Source of the DNA: Prevotellaceae bacterium
GTDB taxonomy: Bacteria; Bacteroidota; Bacteroidia; Bacteroidales; UBA932
DNA: 35,355 nt
Direction of reading: 5' to 3'
NCBI GenBank assembly: GCA_031258755.1
Contig: JAIRMK010000146.1
Location: 1 to 35,355 of the forward strand
Under the pieces are notes generated by a model. That model was given only the letters and a program-made list of their open reading frames with translations, had not been told where the DNA came from and did no database searches. This document shows positions 9,873 through 16,467 of the stretch, piece by piece; the stretch's first letter is position 1, and each line of letters begins with the position of its first letter. The position numbers and the translations under genes are program-made.

Positions 9873-10553
9873 TTACCAATCATCACTATCCCTATTTTTA
9901 TCTATTGAAATTGTCATTTCATCTATAAATTTAGCCATATCGGAATTGATGTAGGTGTAGAATTTATCAAATTCTTTCCCGCAGTGCTCGCAAGATAATA
10001 AACCTGTTAGAGCTCCTTTCGATTTGCAGTTTCCCTCATCTTTCCAGCCATAAATCTGCGACTGTTTTCCCTGCGCTTGGTTATAATGAGTATAAGTAAA
10101 ATTGATAATCTTATACCTATATCGCCCGTCTCTAATTTCCATGATTAGGTCGTATTCCAGATAAATGACGCGAATACATCCAGTTGTTCCGCCTGTATAT
10201 TTATTTACAATTTTTCCTATGATTTTTTTTTCTTCTTTATCAGATAATTTTAATGGCTCATCATTTTTAAATAGGGCATCAATGTTTTCAAAATTACTTT
10301 TTTTGGTGCCAAGCCATACGTTGGTTCCCTGCATATTCTTTTCTGAATTTGACCGGTTAAAATTAGCAGATTTTGTAGATAGCCATTCTTTTGCATTGTC
10401 AAAAATGTTATCAGCTGTCAGGCTATTTTTTGTCTGGACGACGCCTGAAAACACAATTTCCCCACTATCGTCCATCGGTAAATTGACCTGTGCAAATAGT
10501 GCGTTCCAAGAAATGATAGTGCTGAATAGCACTAATAGAAAAGTTTTTTTCAT
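9873..10553 (-). CDS. Secreted DUF4468-like protein
   Basis: Signal peptide MKKTFLLVLFSTIISWNALFAQ followed by DUF4468-like IVFSGVVQTKNSLTADNIFDNAKEWL. Confidence 0.6.
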   Translation of the reverse strand: MKKTFLLVLFSTIISWNALFAQVNLPMDDSGEIVFSGVVQTKNSLTADNIFDNAKEWLSTKSANFNRSNSEKNMQGTNVWLGTKKSNFENIDALFKNDEPLKLSDKEEKKIIGKIVNKYTGGTTGCIRVIYLEYDLIMEIRDGRYRYKIINFTYTHYNQAQGKQSQIYGWKDEGNCKSKGALTGLLSCEHCGKEFDKFYTYINSDMAKFIDEMTISIDKNRDSDDW

Positions 10554-10589
10554 AATTTTTTGTTTTGTTAATTAATAAATCCCCTCCCC

Positions 10590-11255
10590 TTAATTTTCAA
10601 TATGTTTTTTGAATAATTGATTGATTGATTTTCTTGTGTCGTCTGGCTTGTTTTTTAATTTGAATAATGATATTTTTTTTTCATCACCGCCCAACTTGTC
10701 CTTTGTTGTAGGCGGATCTTGCGGTAATACAGATTTGACGGCCCGCAGTAATTCTTCATCGGAAAGTAAACCTCCTACGTCTTCATAAAAAATTGTTCTT
10801 ATCGTGTTAATATCAAAAGGCAAAATCGTTCCCTCTTTGGCTATACATATAAAAGGTTTTTCAATAGCATATCTATATCCATACTCGAACATTACATTGG
10901 GGTTCAATCCTGTTAAATCAATTATAACTAAATCCGATGTTTTAAGAAAATTAATTATTTCATTCGTCATGAATGCTGTGTTATAATTCGATCTGTGATA
11001 ACATTGCACATCAATATTAAAATCTTTTAGTAATAGTTGTAACACCTTAAATAATCCATCGGCATTTCTTCTTTCTGTTGTATTCTTATCACCTACCGGG
11101 GTAACAAGAAAACATACTCGTTGCCTATTGTGTGAATTAGCATTTGCGGGGTTGTTAATAGCTACCTTAGTTTCATTTATTTTTACATTTGTCATCTGAG
11201 AGTCTTTTATATCTCTGATATTCTGATTGGTTTTTATTTCTAATCTATTTTCCAT
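10590..11255 (-). CDS. TIR-like / nucleoside 2-deoxyribosyltransferase-like effector with C-terminal tag
   Basis: CFLVTPVGDKNTTERRNADGLFK...SDLVIIDLTGLNPNVMFEYGYRYAIEKPFICIA; pattern of NDT/TIR-like domains in defence proteins; ends KNKPDDTRKSINQLFKKHIEN. Confidence 0.7.
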   Translation of the reverse strand: MENRLEIKTNQNIRDIKDSQMTNVKINETKVAINNPANANSHNRQRVCFLVTPVGDKNTTERRNADGLFKVLQLLLKDFNIDVQCYHRSNYNTAFMTNEIINFLKTSDLVIIDLTGLNPNVMFEYGYRYAIEKPFICIAKEGTILPFDINTIRTIFYEDVGGLLSDEELLRAVKSVLPQDPPTTKDKLGGDEKKISLFKLKNKPDDTRKSINQLFKKHIEN

Positions 11256-11262
11256 AAAGATT

Positions 11263-11679
11263 TCATTTATTTATTTTTTCAATAAGACTCCATAATCTAT
11301 CGATTTCTTTATCCTTTTTATTGAGTTGTTCTTTTAATGTATCAATTAATTCACTGTTTATCTGATAATTGTTTATATGGCTATTGACAATTTTACTATT
11401 TTTCACATCTCCTACTTTTTGATTAATTTTCAGCATCTCACCTTTTCCGGTAAGTAGCCAATCAAGACTTATATCAGGTATAGACGCTGCAATGTCAATT
11501 AAAAGGTCATCCGGCACTCCGGGATATTTATTTGTTCGAGTATCAACATTGAATATCCTATTTAACCTTTGCTGCGAAACATTTTCGAGCCTTTTAGCAA
11601 ATTTAGCAACGTTTCCATTGTCAAGATTTTCAATAATTTCTTTTACTCGGCTGTTTAGATTTGGTAATTTTGTTTCCAT
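11263..11679 (-). CDS. CI-like prophage repressor (HTH)
   Basis: N-terminal HTH (NVAKFAKRLENVSQQRLNRIF), DWLLTGKGEML typical of Bacteroidetes phage repressors; divergent control region. Confidence 0.75.
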   Translation of the reverse strand: METKLPNLNSRVKEIIENLDNGNVAKFAKRLENVSQQRLNRIFNVDTRTNKYPGVPDDLLIDIAASIPDISLDWLLTGKGEMLKINQKVGDVKNSKIVNSHINNYQINSELIDTLKEQLNKKDKEIDRLWSLIEKINK

Positions 11680-11682
11680 ATT

Positions 11683-11697
11683 ACTGAAATGTTTGTA
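11683..11697 (+). promoter_or_regulatory. Putative repressor operator O1
   Basis: ACTGAAATGTTTGTA, exact 15-bp copy of 12567-12581; overlaps the -33 box of the rightward promoter. Confidence 0.55.
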
Positions 11698-11721
11698 TTT
11701 TTATTTTTTTCTGTATCTTTG
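11692..11721 (+). promoter_or_regulatory. Bacteroidetes-type promoter upstream of 11739 CDS
   Basis: TTTG 11692-11695, 18-bp spacer, TATCTTTG 11714-11721. Confidence 0.6.
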
Positions 11722-11738
11722 CAAAAATTTTAATTCAA

Positions 11739-11975
11739 ATGAAAGACACTATTGTTTTTTGGATTAATGTAGGGGCTGCGACTATGGCGGTATTTATTTT
11801 TCTCTCTGAATTTACCGGAATATTTCGTCCCATCGTCAAGTATTGGTTTTGGCCACGAGTTCTGCATCCTATTATTAAAATTTTGGTTTATATTTTTCAA
11901 TGGCTTCTTGTATTATCATGTTGCTTTGTTTTATCTTTTCCTCGCGGAAAAAATAAAAATCATTCCATCCAATAA
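11739..11975 (+). CDS. Hypothetical small membrane protein
   Basis: 78-aa ORF, two hydrophobic segments, promoter immediately upstream. Confidence 0.55.
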   Translation: MKDTIVFWINVGAATMAVFIFLSEFTGIFRPIVKYWFWPRVLHPIIKILVYIFQWLLVLSCCFVLSFPRGKNKNHSIQ

Positions 11976-11986
11976 AATAATTTGTT

Positions 11987-12160
11987 ATGAGAGATTTTTT
12001 TCATGTTGTCTCTAAATTTTCCTTTAAAGATGCTTTTTATTCCATGTTTCATTTTAACAGTGCAACAGAAAAGCAGCATTTTGATGAATTATTATTTATA
12101 AATGGCACATCTATATTAATATCACTTTCAGCGATATTAATAGTGATAATATCGAAATAG
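11987..12160 (+). CDS. Hypothetical 57-aa membrane protein (not in supplied ORF track)
   Basis: ATG 11987 to TAG 12158-12160: MRDFFHVVSKFSFKDAFYSMFHFNSATEKQHFDELLFINGTSILISLSAILIVIISK. Confidence 0.45.
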   Translation: MRDFFHVVSKFSFKDAFYSMFHFNSATEKQHFDELLFINGTSILISLSAILIVIISK

Positions 12161-12485
12161 CTATTGCTATATACGATACGTATCTCGTATGTTTATAATA
12201 CTTAATAGGCTCCTTGACGCTTTTGGCCTTGTCTTTTAAAAACTGGCTATACCCTTTCTTTTTATACAGAAGCCCAAGAGATGTTATCTCTATATCTGTC
12301 ATATACCTGTCAATAACATCATATATTATTAATCCGTCTCTTGACAGTGTGTTTAAAACATTGTTTAAATCATTACTATTCAAGCTGCCTATTGTTTTTT
12401 CAATGTCTTTAGCTTTAATAGTGCCATGTTTTGCGAGTTCGATAATTAATCTATCGCACAATTTAATTTTTTCTTTTATTCCCAT
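12111..12485 (-). CDS. Winged-helix-like protein with C-terminal TM helix
   Basis: MGIKEKIKLCDRLIIELAKHGTIKAKDIEKTIGSLNSNDLNNVLNTLSRDGLI then YIAIAISILSLLISLKVILI; ATG 12485 preferred to TTG 12518. Confidence 0.55.
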   Translation of the reverse strand: MGIKEKIKLCDRLIIELAKHGTIKAKDIEKTIGSLNSNDLNNVLNTLSRDGLIIYDVIDRYMTDIEITSLGLLYKKKGYSQFLKDKAKSVKEPIKYYKHTRYVSYIAIAISILSLLISLKVILI

Positions 12486-12535
12486 ATTTTCATAAAAAAT
12501 TTTCTCACTAATTATCAACCACTTATAAAATATTT

Positions 12536-12550
12536 TACAAAATATTCAGT
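12536..12550 (-). promoter_or_regulatory. Putative repressor operator O2 (inverted)
   Basis: Reverse complement ACTGAATATTTTGTA matches O1/O3 at 12 of 15 positions. Confidence 0.45.
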
Positions 12551-12555
12551 AAAAA

Positions 12556-12587
12556 TTTGCATAAATACTGAAATGTTTGTAATTTTG
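12556..12587 (+). promoter_or_regulatory. Rightward early promoter
   Basis: TTTG 12556-12559, 20-bp spacer, TAATTTTG 12580-12587; spacer contains O3. Confidence 0.65.
12567..12581 (+). promoter_or_regulatory. Putative repressor operator O3
   Basis: ACTGAAATGTTTGTA identical to O1, between the -33 and -7 boxes. Confidence 0.55.
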
Positions 12588-12593
12588 CACTCA

Positions 12594-12716
12594 GTTTCGT
12601 CCCCATGTTAAGAACAGACGAATAAAATAGGGGTGTGCCTGCAAAGCCGCCCATGAGGACACAAGAGAGAGAACTGACGTGGGGACGTAAAGGCTCAATC
12701 TTGTGTCCTTTTTTTT
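12594..12716 (+). ncRNA. Candidate structured leader/sRNA with pseudoknot topology and intrinsic terminator
   Basis: Helix 1 12598-12610 with 12675-12687 (13 bp, 2 G-U); helix 2 12656-12666 with 12699-12709 (11 bp) followed by T tract 12709-12716; interleaved pairing. Confidence 0.6.
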
Positions 12717-12761
12717 AATGATGTAAAGGTAGTGAAAATAGATGAATTAACAAAGAAAAAA

Positions 12762-13328
12762 ATGAACGACATGGAAAATTTAGTAATCATTCAGGATGGG
12801 CAACCGGTCACGAGTAGCCTGCTGGTAGCCGAAGTGTTCGGAAAACGTCATGTTGACGTTCTTAGGGATATTCGGAAATTGCATTGTTCCGAGCATTTCC
12901 GTGTACGCAATTTTGCGTCATTGGTGGAAATGAAAGAGTTGCCACAGGGCGGAGCTTCAAAAGCCGAGTGTTATGTAATGACAAAAGATGGATTTACCTT
13001 TTTAGTTATGGGCTATACAGGAGCGAAAGCGAGCGAGTTTAAAGAAAGGTACATTGCCGAATTCAATCAAATGGAGCGCACACTACAAAGCGGCATCGCC
13101 CTGCGGGTGGCCGCTGTTGAGGAAAACATCAAGCGGCGTTACCTGCTCACCAAAGAACTGCGGGATGTGAACGCGCAAATAAACGAGTTGATGAAACGGC
13201 ACAAATCAATCACAAAAGAGATGCGCGAAATTGATAACGAAGATTTTGCACAACTGTCGCTATTCCCGAAATACGATCCACACACACTCAAAGGTGCGTT
13301 CCCTAACAAGGAGAAAATGCCGAAATAA
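12762..13328 (+). CDS. Rha family phage regulatory protein
   Basis: VTSSLLVAEVFGKRHVDVLRDIRKL...YVMTKDGFTFLVMGYTGAKASEFKERYIAEFNQME. Confidence 0.88.
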   Translation: MNDMENLVIIQDGQPVTSSLLVAEVFGKRHVDVLRDIRKLHCSEHFRVRNFASLVEMKELPQGGASKAECYVMTKDGFTFLVMGYTGAKASEFKERYIAEFNQMERTLQSGIALRVAAVEENIKRRYLLTKELRDVNAQINELMKRHKSITKEMREIDNEDFAQLSLFPKYDPHTLKGAFPNKEKMPK

Positions 13329-13340
13329 CACCTTAATACT

Positions 13341-13529
13341 ATGAAAAACGAAACAATCACTAACAACTCAAAACTCCGTCGGGATTTAGTCGTAAGGATA
13401 TTGAGGCATACGCACTGTAAGGCAAGCGAATTTAACCCGAATTTAGTTGTAGAACAGGCGCATGTATTGGAAGAATTTATTATTGAACGCAACCACCGCA
13501 GTGGCAGCGACGCGGCGGGAGCAAACTAA
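13341..13529 (+). CDS. Hypothetical small phage protein
   Basis: 62-aa ORF, co-directional, close spacing. Confidence 0.45.
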   Translation: MKNETITNNSKLRRDLVVRILRHTHCKASEFNPNLVVEQAHVLEEFIIERNHRSGSDAAGAN

Positions 13530-13548
13530 AAAAATTGAGAGGGGCACT

Positions 13549-13944
13549 ATGAGAACAAGTAAAAGGCTTGAAAAGAACACCTTAAATGATAATAGGGAGA
13601 GTAAAAACGTGAAATTTTCGATTATTAAAATAAATGAGCTGAATGGATTGCTTAAAAAGCAGCACGAAGAATTAAGGGCGGACATAGAGGCTTTGTTATT
13701 GTCCAAACTGAACTCCCAGATTGTGGAGGGTTTTTGTAACCGTTTTTACGATGTGTTTGTGTCGCCCACAGAGGTGGCAAACATGCACGGAGTGTATAAA
13801 GATACGGTCATAGCATACATAAAGGACGGAGCGATAGCTGCCGAACAATCCCAAAAATATGGTGATTATCATATCCGGTTAAGCGATGCCCTGCTGCTTG
13901 ATTTTAAAGAAATGCGGAAGCAATTAAGACGAAAACAATCATAA
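13549..13944 (+). CDS. Excisionase/MerR-like HTH protein
   Basis: SPTEVANMHGVYKDTVIAYIKDGAIAAEQSQKYGDYHIRLSDALL; ATG 13549 after GAGAGGGG. Confidence 0.6.
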   Translation: MRTSKRLEKNTLNDNRESKNVKFSIIKINELNGLLKKQHEELRADIEALLLSKLNSQIVEGFCNRFYDVFVSPTEVANMHGVYKDTVIAYIKDGAIAAEQSQKYGDYHIRLSDALLLDFKEMRKQLRRKQS

Positions 13945-13949
13945 AAAAT

Positions 13950-14327
13950 ATGAATATGGAAAACAAACAAAACGCCGGAACAGGGAAGAACAGTACCGAA
14001 GCTGGAATGCAAGCGGGGCAAAACACCGCATGGAGAGAATTTCGAGAACAAGTATTAAAGGATAAAATGGATAGTGTAATTAAGTGTGTTGGTGAGCTTT
14101 TTGATTTTGGCGGGTTAAGTATGCTTGTTGAGCGTTTGTGTTATTACATTGACGACACTCTTCATGAACTTACAGAAGAAGACAAAGACGGCGGAAGCGA
14201 AGGAAAAGAATTTACAAAGAGCAAACATAACGCCATTTTTGAATTAACCTATATGATAAGACATCTGAGCAAACTATATGAGGAATATGGGTATTTTAAA
14301 TCGGTGGAAAAACATGAAAAACAATAA
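13950..14327 (+). CDS. Hypothetical phage protein
   Basis: 125-aa ORF, tightly spaced in early operon. Confidence 0.5.
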   Translation: MNMENKQNAGTGKNSTEAGMQAGQNTAWREFREQVLKDKMDSVIKCVGELFDFGGLSMLVERLCYYIDDTLHELTEEDKDGGSEGKEFTKSKHNAIFELTYMIRHLSKLYEEYGYFKSVEKHEKQ

Positions 14328-14643
14328 CAAAAACACTGCGACCGGGAAGAAGCACAGTACCCCCGCGAGCACGTCCAATGAAACGACATTCATAAGCGAC
14401 ACGCCATTTATCCGCAAGGAGATAGTCGTGTTTATGGAACATGTATTTCACATGCGTCGGTGGGGCTTTGACATGATGCGCATTGCTTCTTCGTGTGAAG
14501 ACAGTAACAGGATGATTGGTAACATTGAAAACCTCAATGAGGGGTTAGATGATGTTATTAATGCTTTTTTAGATATAGTATCTACGGACTTTATTGACGC
14601 CTACTACAAAAGGTTGTACAAAAGTATTCCGTCAAACAACTAA
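14314..14643 (+). CDS. Hypothetical phage protein
   Basis: ORF overlapping upstream CDS; ATG 14314 preferred over 14278. Confidence 0.5.
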   Translation: MKNNNKNTATGKKHSTPASTSNETTFISDTPFIRKEIVVFMEHVFHMRRWGFDMMRIASSCEDSNRMIGNIENLNEGLDDVINAFLDIVSTDFIDAYYKRLYKSIPSNN

Positions 14644-14655
14644 AATTATAGAATT

Positions 14656-14814
14656 ATGGAAAAGACAACTTCCGACCAACCGGAACTTGACAAGGCGGAG
14701 CATTTGTATATTGTCGCAGAGTGTGATGGTAGAGATATTTCGATATTCTTGACGCGAAAAGAGGCTGCTTTACTGCGTGATTTTATTGAAATAGTGTTAG
14801 AAGGTACAGAATAA
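14656..14814 (+). CDS. Hypothetical 52-aa protein (below ORF track cutoff)
   Basis: MEKTTSDQPELDKAEHLYIVAECDGRDISIFLTRKEAALLRDFIEIVLEGTE; fills the gap between neighbours. Confidence 0.45.
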   Translation: MEKTTSDQPELDKAEHLYIVAECDGRDISIFLTRKEAALLRDFIEIVLEGTE

Positions 14815-14824
14815 TTATAACGAT

Positions 14825-15109
14825 ATGGAAAGATTTATAATTAGCTGGATTTTAGTAATTCAATTGAGGAATTACCTCATTAATGAAAAACAAAAAGACA
14901 TGTTTAATACCATAATGCATTATGTTTTTAATGTGCTATTTTGGTGTTATACCGTATTTGCTTGTATTTATACCATCCAAGAGATTATACAGATTTATAC
15001 GGGTGTTGATTTAAAAATAATAGCAGAAAAGCCATGGACGAATCAATTTACAAAAAGCGGCAATGCGTTATGTGTGGTTCCACCGGCCGGTCGGTTGGTG
15101 TATATGTGA
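14825..15109 (+). CDS. Hypothetical membrane protein
   Basis: ORF with TM segment IMHYVFNVLFWCYTVFACIYTI. Confidence 0.4.
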   Translation: MERFIISWILVIQLRNYLINEKQKDMFNTIMHYVFNVLFWCYTVFACIYTIQEIIQIYTGVDLKIIAEKPWTNQFTKSGNALCVVPPAGRLVYM

Positions 15110-15330
15110 TGTGTGAAAATCGGCAGCGATACATACGCAATTCGTTAGAATGGATACCACTGTTGTACTATTGCCGGCGGTGTGCCAGAAAGGAAAACCG
15201 GCGGAGGTATAAGGAGCATTTAACCCGGAAAACAGGGTTGCGTAAGCCGACAACTTATACTGTCGGAGGTCGGTTTGTTATTTTGGATGACAGTTTGAAT
15301 GATGCGCGTATTACACTGAGAAAACTATAA
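15034..15330 (+). CDS. Hypothetical zinc-ribbon-like protein
   Basis: CVMCG...YYCRRCARKENRRRYKEHL, two CxxC knuckles. Confidence 0.5.
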   Translation: MDESIYKKRQCVMCGSTGRSVGVYVMCENRQRYIRNSLEWIPLLYYCRRCARKENRRRYKEHLTRKTGLRKPTTYTVGGRFVILDDSLNDARITLRKL

Positions 15331-15349
15331 TAATTTAAAAATAAACATT

Positions 15350-15559
15350 ATGATTGAAATTTCAAAATCAGACGCGGTAAATATCATAACATCGCTCTGC
15401 GACCTGTTATCTTCTGCAAGCTCTACGAGCAACACAAAGTACCTCCATGAGCTACACGGGGATGATAGAAGTATTGGACAAATTGCCTTTGCTGCCATGT
15501 GGATAAAAATGTTGTCCTATAAAATTTATGCGGGTGAAAATGATAACGTATTCAAATGA
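15350..15559 (+). CDS. Hypothetical phage protein
   Basis: 69-aa ORF, co-directional. Confidence 0.45.
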   Translation: MIEISKSDAVNIITSLCDLLSSASSTSNTKYLHELHGDDRSIGQIAFAAMWIKMLSYKIYAGENDNVFK

Positions 15560-15597
15560 AAAAAGCCGTAGAAATTCGACAAAAGTTATAATGAACT

Positions 15598-16467
15598 ATG
15601 CCCTTTATTCGATTAGATAGGAAATTTTTTGAGCATGACTATTGGAAAACCGAGCGCTCTTTCAGTTTTGCGGAAGCATGGTTGGACTTGATTTATATGG
15701 CGAGATTTGACGTAAAACCGGGTAGAAAGATTTTAGCGTCCGGCAGGTATGTTACTATAAATCGGGGTGAGATACATGCAAGCCTGCGGTTCCTTTCGAC
15801 ACGCTGGAAATGGGGTCAAAGAAAAGTTATGCGATTTCTTGATAATTGTGTGAAAGATGACGAGGTGAAACGCAGGACGGAGCAAGGGGAGAGCATTTTA
15901 ACACTCTGTAATTATGAAAAATACAATGTAAAAGTAGATGCCGACAGCAGCACCGATGACAGCGCATTAATCATTTATAATCAAGAAAATATAATCAAAG
16001 AGCGAGCACCGATGACAGCACCGATGACAGCACCGACAGCAGCAAATAATAAGAAAGAAAAGAATGTAAAGAAAGAAAATAATGTTGGTGTGGATGAAAT
16101 TTCCAATTTTGAGGAAAAAATTTCCAATTCCGATGTACAATTTCCAAAAAAAGAAAAAAGTTGCGCCAAAAAAGAAAAAGATGACGACAACGGATTTGAA
16201 AAAGTTTGGGCGCTATACGAGCGGAAGGGCAACCGCAAGACCAGCGAACGCAAGTGGGCAAACCTGAAAAATCATTGCAGAGAGGCCGCGCTAAAGCACA
16301 TCCCGCTATACGTTGCATCGACGCCGGATAAGCAGTACCGCAAAAACTTTGAGACCTACATCAACCAGGAATGTTGGAATGATGAGATTTTGGAAAGGAA
16401 ACAGGTAACGCCACCGCCAGCGGAGCCGTATGTTGTTAATATAAAACCGATAAACGATGATGAGTAG
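15598..16467 (+). CDS. Phage replication initiator / replisome organizer-like protein
   Basis: MPFIRLDRKFFEHDYWKTERSFSFAEAWLDLIYMARF...HASLRFLSTRWKWGQRKVMRFLD; typical wHTH organizer upstream of DnaB. Confidence 0.75.
   Translation: MPFIRLDRKFFEHDYWKTERSFSFAEAWLDLIYMARFDVKPGRKILASGRYVTINRGEIHASLRFLSTRWKWGQRKVMRFLDNCVKDDEVKRRTEQGESILTLCNYEKYNVKVDADSSTDDSALIIYNQENIIKERAPMTAPMTAPTAANNKKEKNVKKENNVGVDEISNFEEKISNSDVQFPKKEKSCAKKEKDDDNGFEKVWALYERKGNRKTSERKWANLKNHCREAALKHIPLYVASTPDKQYRKNFETYINQECWNDEILERKQVTPPPAEPYVVNIKPINDDE

Noticed and set aside
10612-10628. 17-bp identical DNA match (TCAATCAATCAATTATT) to 25261-25277 considered as a recombination site
   Set aside because: Lies in the homologous peptide in the same reading frame, and protein identity extends well beyond it; a shared peptide explains it better.
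12300-13000. Search for retron, DGR or reverse transcriptase signatures
   Set aside because: No RT motif (YxDD) ORF or template/variable repeat pair found in the window.
15949-16043. Repeated AGCACCGATGAC units, considered as CRISPR or VNTR
   Set aside because: Few short 12-bp units within the linker of the replication protein; coding repeats, no spacers.
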